Shown piece after piece: positions 1-7,960 of a stretch of DNA of 9,471 bases (position 1 is the stretch's first letter; each line of letters starts with the position of its first letter). This DNA comes from Fimbriimonadaceae bacterium (GTDB taxonomy: Bacteria > Armatimonadota > Fimbriimonadia > Fimbriimonadales > Fimbriimonadaceae). The DNA lies in contig JALHPH010000041.1 of NCBI GenBank assembly GCA_022842565.1, positions 1 to 9,471 on the forward strand, written 5' to 3'. The notes under the pieces were generated by a model. It was not told where the DNA came from. It searched no databases and saw only the letters and a list, made by a program, of their open reading frames with translations. The position numbers and the translations under genes are program-made.

Positions 1-3000
1 GGCGTAGAGAACATAGCCAATCCTGGCCAACCGATCTATCAAGTCATCGACACCTTCCAGTTCGGCGGCGGCCGGGTTCGCCTCGGTGCCAATGGTGCGA
101 CGACGAGCGAGGTCTATACCGTTGAAAGCGGCAGCTCGAACATCGAAATCACCCAACTCAACATCGCGGTGCGCGATGAGTTTGGGCAGCTTTACGATGA
201 CCCCATCGGCAACTTTATTTGCTACGCCGACGGCGCTGAAATCTCTCGACAAGAGGGTGCTTTCGGCAGCTATGCGGCCTCTGCAGTCGTGGGTCGCCTC
301 AGCGATCCTGGTGCTCCGTTCCCATGGCGCGTCTATGGTGCGCGGCTTGAGGACAGCACCTTCGTGGACAACAACGTCGCGAAGAGCTATCAGTTCCCGA
401 TTGTCTCGTCCTTCACCCACAACAGCCAGCTAGTGACCCCGCCTGATCAACTTGGGCGACGCAACTTGGCTTGGTCTTGGCCCGCTCTGCGACCCATCAC
501 CGAAGACCAAAGCGACGTCGGTCGTTACAACGTGGAGCGCGAGGAATGGCTGCTCGGCACCGGGAAGTACCCCGGACCGCGCCGATTCAACCAAGTTTGG
601 GTTCAAGACAACGTTAACGGACGGGTAACGCCAGGTGCGGCATTCGCGCTGGATAACACCCTTGGCAACCTCCACGGCGAGAACGCCTACCTGGCACCCG
701 CTGCAGGCGGTGCCGGAACGTCGTCGGTGGTGTTCGCGCCTCAGCTGATGCCGGCCCAATACTCAGTGGACCTCTGGGTTCCGCCGGGCGGATCGACTGC
801 TCAGGACGTACCCGTCGAGGTACAAGTGGGTGCCAACGTGTTCCCGGTTTCCATCGACATGGATACTCAGACCGGGTGGGTCCGCCTCATTTCGGGAAGC
901 CGGGCCATCTTTGATGTCGTACCGGGTGCAGACCTCACCGTCCGCGTCGCCAACGGCGGTACCGGCGGCGATGTGATCGCGGACGCCATCCGGGTGACGC
1001 GCGTCGCTGACCTTTCAGTCACCTCCACGCCCGTTTTTGCCCGCGTTGGCATTCGCCAACCGAATAACAGCATCGTCGATACCGACGTGGTGGTCGTGGC
1101 CATGAACAATGGCCGCATCTACTGTCTGGATGCGACGGGCGGTGTGACGGGCGGCGGCGTGCCCACCGGCGATACCCGCGTCTACTGGGTCTACCCCAGC
1201 GAGGACCCCAACGACCCCAACCAAGTTGCCGGTCAAGATGGTCCGCGCGGCATGGCCGAAATGCCAACTAGCTTCAACCTCAGCTCGGCCGCGATTGCGC
1301 GAGTCGATACGGGCGGCGGCAATTTCGAAGACATCCTGTACATTGGCGCTGCCAATGGCCGGGTGTACAGCATCGATATGGCCGGCCGGGGCGACTTTAG
1401 TGGCTCCACTGCCGGAACCACAAGGCGCAACTGGACCTTCCCTGACGACTACCCGAGCGCGAGCGTCGCTTCAGCGCTTGGTCCTATCGTGGGTTCGGTC
1501 AGCTATGGCGTGACCGCCGATGGCCCAACTCTCTTCGTCCCGACCGTTCAAGGGCGTCTCTTTGCACTTGATGCCGTCGGCAACACGACGCAGAAGACCA
1601 CCACTCCTCGTTGGACCTATCCGCAGCTCAGCTCCAACCCAGTCGGCCCCATTACCATGGCCCCGGTCGTGGCGTTCGGAAACGTCTACTTTGGAACCGG
1701 CACAGGCGCTTTTGTGGGTTCAAACACTCTGTTCGCCGTGTCTCAGCTGGATGCGGATAGCAACGGAGAAGCCGAACTTGCTTGGTCGCGCAATACGGAC
1801 GGCACTTCTGTCTTCCTGCCGTTTGGCACTTCTTCGCCCGCCGCCATCCAGGCAGCGGACCTGAACGGAATGCCGGATACCCTGATCGCAGCCAATGACA
1901 ACTTCAACGTTGCTGCCTACGATGCCGCGAACGGTTCGGTGCTTTGGAATACCACTGAAATTGGTGCTTCGGCCAGCGCTTCGCTCGGCTTCACGTACCT
2001 GATGTCGTATGGTCCCACCGGTCTGCTGCGGACTCTGCCCGGAGATCCAACCGTCATCGTCCCCACCACGGATGGTCGCTACACCGCGCTCTACGTGGAC
2101 ACTCCGACCCTGAACCAAAATGGTCGGCGCTCGGCTTGGTCGGTCACCACGGCTGCCAATTCGCGTGTCCCGGCCATGGCTTTCGGCGCCCGCGATACCA
2201 CGCTCGGTCCGGTGAATGACGACGAGTTCTCGTGGATGTACGGCGCGGACGAGCTGGGCTACTTCTATGCCTGGAACTTCGACCCCGATTTCCCAGAAGA
2301 TGGTCAAGCCATCACGCCTGGCATTCCGCCGATCCCCATCGCTCCCGATGTTGAGGATACGCTAGCGGACCGCCTTGGCCAGATTGCCCAAAACGCGCGC
2401 ATGTCGCTGCTGTTACCTGCTGAGTTTGAAGAGCTCCAGCGACAAGCCAGTGCAGGCACGCTTGACTACGCCCAAGTAACGGCGGCGGCCGGAAAGGTCA
2501 CCCGCACCAGCTTTGAGTTTGGCGAAACGCTGTACATCATGGTCTATGACCTGCCTGATCCCGCGTTCAGCACGCCAAGCACGCCCTATAACGTGCAAGT
2601 GTCGCTCAACGCTCCAGGTGCATCGACCACGATCCGGTCCTATGCCACCCAGTCGATCACCGGTACCAATGTGAATCGCAGCCGAGTGGTGCTCGTCCCA
2701 TGGACGCTCACCCTGCAGGGCCGCAACAACCTTGCCCCCGGACCCGTGCAACTGCGCATCGCCATCATTTCGCAAGAGCGCCCCGGTGCCAACCGGACTC
2801 TGGACGAAGTGCAGTACCTGCCAAGCAGCCCGCGCTACTATATGGCGCACCCGCTGGGCCTCGCGACGAGACTTGGCGCACCGGGCACACTCGCCGATCC
2901 TGATTCGGTCGGCCTGACACTTTCGCCGAGCCGAGATGACACCGTCGGCAATGGCAACGATCTTGCCATCATAAGCGGCGCCAGTATCATTCCGACTGGC

Positions 3001-6000
3001 ACCACAAAGCTGCTAAACACGCTGTATGAAGATGCGCGCGGAGGCAACTTCGTGAGCCACGGTCAAACGGCCAACGATCGCCTGTACCTGTATGACCGCT
3101 CGCTGCTCTTGCTGGTGCAAGGTCCCGAGCGCGGCGTGAGCGGCGTTCGCACGAGCCTTACCGATCTTTGGTGGACCGGCGTCGGACCGAATAACGGCGT
3201 CCTGAAGGCACTCGATTCGACGCTGTATCCCGGCCTTGAAGACCGCCCAGGTAGCCCGAACAACAACACGAGCTTGGACTATCCGGACATTCGACGCGAC
3301 CGTGTGCAGGTGGCCAAGGAGCAAAACCGTGGCGTGCAGAACCCGCAGTTCCAGGGCGTTGACTTGGTTGCGCCGGACTACACCACGGCTGATTTCGACT
3401 CCTATCGAACCAGTGCCACTCAGTACAACCAGTTCCTCAACCGTCGGCTCAATTCGACGCAGTTCCTCTTTGAGCTAGAGGTTCCGCAATACCAGCCGCC
3501 GACAAACGGCGGAGTGAACGGCGGTTACACCTCGCCGCAAGTGTTCTATGTGGATTCGGGCAACCCAGGCCGCGATTTCTTCCGAGGAGTCGGTACGGAA
3601 CCGTTCCGCGTTACGAACATGCGTAGTGTCATCGCAGTGGATGAGCGCATCAACATCGGGACGCCGAGCATCAATCTCGGCCCGATCCCTGGAGGCGCGG
3701 GCTTCTCGCCCGTCGCGCCGTGGAACGATGCCAACTTCCGGCTGGATAACCCGCTATATCACAACTTCGCTCGGTTCCCGTTCTTCGGTCGCACCACCGT
3801 GTTCAACGAAGGCAACGTGAACTTGCTGAACGTGCGCAACGCCAAGAATTACGAGCCCGAAGGTGCTTCTGGAGCGTTCCCGCTCTTCATGCGCGGTACG
3901 CCCAACATCAGCCTGCTGGCTGAGTTGGATGCGCGCTGGCACTTGCACTCCGACCTTGATGCCCGATTCGTGCCGAACGACATGCCCGGCAACCGAGTGA
4001 TTGTGCAAAAGCCGCGCCCCGGCGATTCGGAACCCACTCGGTTGCGTGTGAACCCGCGTGTCCGCAGTAATCCGAACCTGAACGTGACCGGTGGTGACTT
4101 CCTTCCGCCCGCCTCGTTCCCAGATAATACGGCGTTTGAAGAGTCGAAGCTCGACCCCAAGATTGGCGTTTCGATTCCAGTTGGCGCGCCGAGCGGACCG
4201 TACCTGAACGACGTGTTTGTCTTCGAGGACACAGACTTCTCGACAGCCGGAGCACAATTCCCGACCCTGAGCATCCTGGGTAACAACACCTACGAGCCGT
4301 ACAACCAGCAGCGCATGCAGCTCTCGTTCACGGTTCGCGAAACCAGACTCACCAGCCGCCAGACCAACAAGTCTCGGCCAATGGTCGATGACCTTGGACT
4401 CACCGGCACGGAACGGCACTTGTGGCGTAACCAGCAGCCCGCTGGAGCTCGCGCTGGCAATGGCTCGCTCGTGATCGCATTCAGCAGCGACCGCCTCCAA
4501 AACGGCAACACGCCCGGCTTCAATGCTCGGCCGAAGCTGGAAGGAGACGCCGCGACTCCGCCGCAACAGCGACTCTACATCGCCACGCTGCCTGTGGGCG
4601 CCGGTACGACGCCGACCCCCGATGCCTCCCGAATGAGCGAACTCAGCCGGTTCCAAGCTGCCACGGGCGGTCGATGGTTCCAGCACTCCGTGAACGCCTA
4701 TCCGAACGTCTCGGCGGCCAGCCTGTTCGGCCTGCCTGCGGCCCAGATCGACGATACTTCGGTGATGTACCGCGACCCGGCCTTCCCAACAGCGGGTGCG
4801 TTCGAGCCGTTCTCGACGCTTAGCGACAATGGTCGCTCCGATCGTGGCTCCATGTTTATGGCGTTCGTTGGCGAGCTGACCCAGTCGGCGGCAGCCGGCG
4901 CGAGGGTGCGAGAGCAGCGCATGATGATCGCGAACGTGAACACCAGCAGTGCCGGCGTCTCGATCACCGATCCCGTGCCATTGACCTTGCCCTCCGGTGA
5001 AGCATTTAACCCAGAAGCCAACTTCGGCCCGCCATCAGTGGTTCAGTCGGGTAACTCCGCAACCGTCTTCTACACGATGGGTACCAATAGTGGCGGCTCG
5101 CTAATGTACAGCGTGTTCCGCAATGGTCAGTGGATCCAATTGGGCGGCGGCTTCCGCGGCACCAGCATGGGCGTGGCCTTGGAGACAGCGAGCACGTTCG
5201 AAAGCGTCGCCGACCCAAGCGCCATCCTGCGCCAGGGTAACGGTCGCCGAGTGATCGATATCGCTTTCACCGGCCGGCTCCGTGGTCGCAACCAAAACGA
5301 GGTCTACCTTGCCAACGTGAACTCCTCGCCTGATGGAACTCCTATCAGCGGCATCCAGTTCTATCCCACGCGATTGACTCGGCTGGAGCAAGACGCCTCG
5401 TCGGGCCTTTACTGGACCGAGGGTGCACGATGGCGCTCGACCGACAACGACTTCAACGCTGCCAACGCTAATTCCATCGATGTGCGGCGCTTGGTCGTCA
5501 CGGGTGGGGTGGGCTCCACGGAATCCGTGCTTGTGCCTGGTACCCGCCAGAACGCGGAAGGATCGGCCGTTCATTCATGGGATTGCACGCTCGGTGGAAA
5601 GGTCTATGTGGACCTGGCGACCGGCTCCATCCGCTTCAGTGGCGCGGTGATCCCACGCACGATGGTTCTTTTCGGGCGCTACACCCCAGCCTTCCTGAGG
5701 CTGACCGAGAGCGAGGGCTTCAACTACCGAAGCGTCTCGATGGTCTTCGACGACCGGTTTGTGGATGATCCTGGTTACCTGCTCGCAGGCAACACGGTCG
5801 GCAACCTCAGCACCCGTGCTCGCAATGACCGGTACATCATCGGTCTGACGCGAACTGCTAGCCTGACTGGTTCGACTTCGCGCCCTGGCCTGATGACCTA
5901 TCGATTCGGTATTGAGTTGCCTACCGACGTGATGTTGGATGCGCAAGGCCGCTGGATTGCGATGAACGTGTCCGGCGCAAGCGGTGTCGTTCAGATCGAT

Positions 6001-6366
6001 CCTTCCGGTGGCCCGAACCGCTCGGCCCGAGTCTATGTCGAAAGCCAAAACGAGGGTCAAGCCATCACGGTCACATATCGTGCGGCTGACGAAACGGGTC
6101 GCGACATTGGTAACCGGACCGTGACGCTGCCCGCAGGCATCCTCGTCGAGTTCCCCGAGCGATCTCTCGCGTTCGACGAATCGGCGAACGAAGTTGGGCT
6201 GAAACTCGCGCTGGACCCGCTTGGCAGCGGCTTCAATGAAGTTGCGGCAGGTCGCCGACGCCCCAATCTGGTGTGGATGTTCTGGACCAGTTCACGCGGC
6301 GGAGGTTCGGATATCTACTTCCAAACCATCGCTCCCCGATGGGGCGCCGTGCTCGCCGGACAGTAA
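1..6366 (+). CDS. Giant multidomain beta-rich protein with golvesin-like and PQQ-like propeller domains, 5'-partial
   Basis: The frame is open from base 1 and ends at TAA 6364-6366 (2121 residues, N-terminus missing). The GTG at 169 is internal: coding-quality sequence continues upstream of it in frame. Numbering from base 1: residues 12-82 resemble the end of a golvesin-like domain. Residues 193-335 are a clear golvesin-like domain (YSVDLWVPPGG, TGWVRL, closing VIADAIRVTR). Residues 340-761 form a PQQ-like beta-propeller with about seven blade strands of the type 'V.V...NGR.Y.LDA' (near 363, 445, 510, 561, 627, 684 and 743). It includes a DADSNGEAE loop (584-592) resembling calcium-binding loops. 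Residues 838-955 look Ig-like. Residues 1204-1300 may be a choice-of-anchor/hydin-like Ig domain (INLGPIPGG, then VFNEGNVNLLNV). Residues 1480-2121 repeat TolB-like strands (IAFSSDR, WTSSRGGGSDIY). No membrane segment, sortase motif or other anchor is visible at the C-terminus. I infer an exported surface or periplasmic protein. The precise function is unknown; a pilus-associated PilY1-like role is suggested only by its position. Confidence 0.9.
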   Translation, partial: GVENIANPGQPIYQVIDTFQFGGGRVRLGANGATTSEVYTVESGSSNIEITQLNIAVRDEFGQLYDDPIGNFICYADGAEISRQEGAFGSYAASAVVGRLSDPGAPFPWRVYGARLEDSTFVDNNVAKSYQFPIVSSFTHNSQLVTPPDQLGRRNLAWSWPALRPITEDQSDVGRYNVEREEWLLGTGKYPGPRRFNQVWVQDNVNGRVTPGAAFALDNTLGNLHGENAYLAPAAGGAGTSSVVFAPQLMPAQYSVDLWVPPGGSTAQDVPVEVQVGANVFPVSIDMDTQTGWVRLISGSRAIFDVVPGADLTVRVANGGTGGDVIADAIRVTRVADLSVTSTPVFARVGIRQPNNSIVDTDVVVVAMNNGRIYCLDATGGVTGGGVPTGDTRVYWVYPSEDPNDPNQVAGQDGPRGMAEMPTSFNLSSAAIARVDTGGGNFEDILYIGAANGRVYSIDMAGRGDFSGSTAGTTRRNWTFPDDYPSASVASALGPIVGSVSYGVTADGPTLFVPTVQGRLFALDAVGNTTQKTTTPRWTYPQLSSNPVGPITMAPVVAFGNVYFGTGTGAFVGSNTLFAVSQLDADSNGEAELAWSRNTDGTSVFLPFGTSSPAAIQAADLNGMPDTLIAANDNFNVAAYDAANGSVLWNTTEIGASASASLGFTYLMSYGPTGLLRTLPGDPTVIVPTTDGRYTALYVDTPTLNQNGRRSAWSVTTAANSRVPAMAFGARDTTLGPVNDDEFSWMYGADELGYFYAWNFDPDFPEDGQAITPGIPPIPIAPDVEDTLADRLGQIAQNARMSLLLPAEFEELQRQASAGTLDYAQVTAAAGKVTRTSFEFGETLYIMVYDLPDPAFSTPSTPYNVQVSLNAPGASTTIRSYATQSITGTNVNRSRVVLVPWTLTLQGRNNLAPGPVQLRIAIISQERPGANRTLDEVQYLPSSPRYYMAHPLGLATRLGAPGTLADPDSVGLTLSPSRDDTVGNGNDLAIISGASIIPTGTTKLLNTLYEDARGGNFVSHGQTANDRLYLYDRSLLLLVQGPERGVSGVRTSLTDLWWTGVGPNNGVLKALDSTLYPGLEDRPGSPNNNTSLDYPDIRRDRVQVAKEQNRGVQNPQFQGVDLVAPDYTTADFDSYRTSATQYNQFLNRRLNSTQFLFELEVPQYQPPTNGGVNGGYTSPQVFYVDSGNPGRDFFRGVGTEPFRVTNMRSVIAVDERINIGTPSINLGPIPGGAGFSPVAPWNDANFRLDNPLYHNFARFPFFGRTTVFNEGNVNLLNVRNAKNYEPEGASGAFPLFMRGTPNISLLAELDARWHLHSDLDARFVPNDMPGNRVIVQKPRPGDSEPTRLRVNPRVRSNPNLNVTGGDFLPPASFPDNTAFEESKLDPKIGVSIPVGAPSGPYLNDVFVFEDTDFSTAGAQFPTLSILGNNTYEPYNQQRMQLSFTVRETRLTSRQTNKSRPMVDDLGLTGTERHLWRNQQPAGARAGNGSLVIAFSSDRLQNGNTPGFNARPKLEGDAATPPQQRLYIATLPVGAGTTPTPDASRMSELSRFQAATGGRWFQHSVNAYPNVSAASLFGLPAAQIDDTSVMYRDPAFPTAGAFEPFSTLSDNGRSDRGSMFMAFVGELTQSAAAGARVREQRMMIANVNTSSAGVSITDPVPLTLPSGEAFNPEANFGPPSVVQSGNSATVFYTMGTNSGGSLMYSVFRNGQWIQLGGGFRGTSMGVALETASTFESVADPSAILRQGNGRRVIDIAFTGRLRGRNQNEVYLANVNSSPDGTPISGIQFYPTRLTRLEQDASSGLYWTEGARWRSTDNDFNAANANSIDVRRLVVTGGVGSTESVLVPGTRQNAEGSAVHSWDCTLGGKVYVDLATGSIRFSGAVIPRTMVLFGRYTPAFLRLTESEGFNYRSVSMVFDDRFVDDPGYLLAGNTVGNLSTRARNDRYIIGLTRTASLTGSTSRPGLMTYRFGIELPTDVMLDAQGRWIAMNVSGASGVVQIDPSGGPNRSARVYVESQNEGQAITVTYRAADETGRDIGNRTVTLPAGILVEFPERSLAFDESANEVGLKLALDPLGSGFNEVAAGRRRPNLVWMFWTSSRGGGSDIYFQTIAPRWGAVLAGQ

Positions 6367-6384
6367 TCAGGCAAGCCAAAAGAG

Positions 6385-6421
6385 GAATGCTCCGAGTAAC
6401 CTACTCGGAGCATTCTTTTTT
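6385..6421 (+). terminator. Rho-independent terminator after the giant gene
   Basis: A perfect 14-bp inverted repeat, GAATGCTCCGAGTA (6385-6398) and TACTCGGAGCATTC (6402-6415), encloses a 3-base loop (ACC). Six T residues follow (6416-6421), then G and three more T. The hairpin starts 18 bases after the TAA of the giant gene. A run AAAAGAG just upstream can extend the stem by A-U and G-U pairs, and could give weak termination on the other strand. It should separate transcription of the giant gene from the pil cluster. Confidence 0.95.
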
Positions 6422-6496
6422 GTTTGCGGAAGCGAACCATTCTTTGGCTGCAAAGCGTCCTGTGTGCGCAAGGCCACGTGGAGTTTCATGGGGTCG

Positions 6497-6526
6497 TTGA
6501 CGTGCTACAACATAGGGTGCTAAGAT
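6497..6526 (+). promoter_or_regulatory. Predicted housekeeping-sigma promoter of pilM, extended -10
   Basis: A TTGACG box (6497-6502; 5 of 6 matches to TTGACA) lies 18 bases from TAAGAT (6521-6526; 4 of 6 matches to TATAAT). TG at 6518-6519 sits one base before the -10, making the extended TGnTAAGAT form. Transcription would begin near 6533 and leave a leader of roughly 27 bases before the pilM ATG at 6560. The site lies between the upstream terminator and pilM, where an operon promoter is expected. No operator or activator site was recognised. Confidence 0.65.
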
Positions 6527-6540
6527 AGCCCGTCAGGGTA

Positions 6541-6546
6541 GTGAGG
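6541..6546 (+). promoter_or_regulatory. Weak, distant Shine-Dalgarno candidate for pilM
   Basis: GTGAGG (6541-6546) is the only purine-rich anti-16S match close to the ATG at 6560. The spacer of 13 bases is longer than the usual 5-9. It still supports the ATG at 6560, because the protein from there begins with the lysine-rich tip and first strand typical of PilM (MAKKKLNSVIGIDIGS). Initiation may depend only partly on Shine-Dalgarno pairing. Confidence 0.4.
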
Positions 6547-6559
6547 CAGTAACTGCGCA

Positions 6560-7951
6560 ATGGCGAAGAAGAAGCTCAATAGCGTCATCGGGATTGACAT
6601 TGGAAGTCAATCAATCAAGATCGCCGAAATTCGGGTGTCTGGCAAAGAGGTATCCATCAGCGCACTGGGGATGGCCCCCACGCCAAGCGGCCTGGTAGAC
6701 CACACTGGCGTTTACGACACCGATACTCTGGCTCCGCTGATTAAGCAGCTTTGCGCCGAATCTGGCGCGACCTCTGCCCACGTCGTTTTCTCCATCTCCG
6801 GACAAGCTTCTATTCTTGTTCGTACGCTGGAAGTCGGCAAGATGTCTCCCTCCGAGCTCTCGGCACACATGGAATGGGAGATCAGCCGCAACATTCCTTT
6901 TGCGGAAAGCACAGTGGTCAGCGACTTTAAAGCCTTCCCACAGCTCGACCCAGCTAGCCAAAATATGGACGTGGTGATGGCGATCTCGCCGCAATCCGCA
7001 GTCGATACATTGGTGGGCATCGGTAAAAAATCTGGCAAGAATATTCACGCGCTGGACGTTGAGCCGCTTAGCCTGGCCCGAGTCCTGAAGGCTGGGCACG
7101 AGCAGTCATTCGCAGGCGAGACGGTCTGCTTCATCGAAATCGGCCACAAATCCACCGCGATTAACATGTACAAGGACGGCCAGCTTCTGATGCCGCGCCA
7201 AGTGCTCGTGGGCGGCGAGGCATTCACCAACGCCATCTGCAACGCGATGAACGTGCCTGCCGAGGAAGCTGAGCGACTGAAAGCAACCGTCGAGATTCCG
7301 GTTTTCGCCGCGACGGGCGCCCCCGCTGCGAACCCCTTTGCAGTGCCAGGCGCGACCCAGTCGATGGATTCCTATAATCCGTTCGTCGAGGAGTTTGCAG
7401 TTCCGGCTGCGACGCCGGAGGACTCGCCTGCGACCAACCCCATTTACGATTACTCGGCCCCTGCTGCGCAACCGGATGACAACCCGTTCGCCACGCCCGA
7501 TATTCCTCCTTACACGGCCCCAGCGGCCGAGGATATGCCGCAATCATACGCCTCGCCCTTTGCTGAGGACGAACCCGCCTCCGCGCCGCCCGCCTATGAT
7601 GCTCCTGCTCCCATGGCTTTCAGCGGCGACACAACCCCGAGCGCGCAATCGCCCGTTTTCGATGCAATTTCAATGGAAGTGGACGAGTTCGTTGGCGAGA
7701 TTCGCCGCTCGGTGGACTACTTCCGCAGCCGAGGCGGCGATATCAACCGCATCGTCCTCGCCGGCGGTGGCTCGAAGATGGGTGGAATCGACGGGCTGCT
7801 GGAACGAGCCCTCGGAGTTCCGACCCAAATCATCGACCCGACCAAGGGCTTTTCGATGACAGCCAAGAAGCTCGACTTCGGCATGCTCGACCAGCAACGC
7901 GCTATTTTCGCCGTGGCCATCGGGAACGCCCTCCACATCGCCTTCGATTGA
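6560..7951 (+). CDS. pilM: Type IV pilus assembly ATPase-fold protein PilM, with a large disordered insert
   Basis: 463 residues, actin/FtsA-like fold, cytoplasmic. PilM is the inner-face platform of the type IV pilus alignment complex; it binds nucleotide and the N-terminal peptide of PilN. Visible motifs: phosphate-1 strand GIDIGSQSIKIAEI (11-24); the family-typical R-x-L-E-V-x-x-M and EL...WEISRNIPF stretch (88-114); phosphate-2-like FIEIGHKSTAINMY (191-204); VGGEAFTNAI (217-226); and the C-terminal part EFVGEIRRSVDYFRSRGG (376-393), then adenosine-motif IVLAGGGSKMGGIDGLLE (398-415). PilM is usually about 350-380 residues. The excess here is a Pro/Ala/Asp/Glu-rich, probably disordered insert at about 245-366, placed between the helix after VGGEAF and the helix leading to the adenosine motif. 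The insert is in frame and both flanks are intact, so it is not a frameshift. It is first in its operon, with nine bases between its TGA and the pilN ATG. Confidence 0.95.
   Translation: MAKKKLNSVIGIDIGSQSIKIAEIRVSGKEVSISALGMAPTPSGLVDHTGVYDTDTLAPLIKQLCAESGATSAHVVFSISGQASILVRTLEVGKMSPSELSAHMEWEISRNIPFAESTVVSDFKAFPQLDPASQNMDVVMAISPQSAVDTLVGIGKKSGKNIHALDVEPLSLARVLKAGHEQSFAGETVCFIEIGHKSTAINMYKDGQLLMPRQVLVGGEAFTNAICNAMNVPAEEAERLKATVEIPVFAATGAPAANPFAVPGATQSMDSYNPFVEEFAVPAATPEDSPATNPIYDYSAPAAQPDDNPFATPDIPPYTAPAAEDMPQSYASPFAEDEPASAPPAYDAPAPMAFSGDTTPSAQSPVFDAISMEVDEFVGEIRRSVDYFRSRGGDINRIVLAGGGSKMGGIDGLLERALGVPTQIIDPTKGFSMTAKKLDFGMLDQQRAIFAVAIGNALHIAFD
7292..7657 (+). other. Disordered insert within PilM carrying repeated (N/S)PF motifs
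   Basis: This stretch codes for PilM residues 245-366. It is low in complexity, rich in Pro, Ala, Asp, Glu and Ser, and poor in Lys and Arg. Four related short motifs recur: ANPFAVP (N258), YNPFVEEFAVP (N273), DNPFATP (N308) and ASPFAEDEP (S332), each with F followed by acidic or Ala-Pro residues. The DNA copies differ at synonymous positions (aacccc, aatccg, aacccg, tcgccc), so they are not a recent tandem duplication. Regular PilM lacks such an insert. A flexible binding arm is the inferred role. Confidence 0.75.
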
Positions 7952-7960
7952 TCTGACGCC

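Noticed and set aside
169..171. GTG as the start codon of the giant gene
   Set aside because: The frame is open back to base 1 with sensible protein sequence, including a likely golvesin-like tail, so the GTG is an internal valine and the gene is 5'-partial.
1720..2307. 195-codon open frame on the - strand
   Set aside because: Antisense to conserved propeller blades, with no domain or start signal; a shadow frame.
3754..4686. 310-codon open frame on the - strand
   Set aside because: It lies wholly within the giant gene, is rich in Arg, Gly, Val and His as GC-rich antisense shadows are, and shows no recognisable domain.
6221..6523. Short + frame spanning the end of the giant gene and the intergenic region
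   Set aside because: It reads through the terminator hairpin and the promoter -35 box, and has no plausible ribosome site or protein feature.
6546..6556. Inverted repeat GCAGT-A-ACTGC just before the pilM start
   Set aside because: A 5-bp dyad with a one-base centre cannot form a hairpin and is too short to claim as an operator without conservation.
7338..7859. 173-codon Arg/Pro-rich + frame inside pilM
   Set aside because: Out-of-frame reading of the pilM insert and C-terminal domain; its composition is a by-product of the Pro/Ala-coding sequence and it has no supporting start site.
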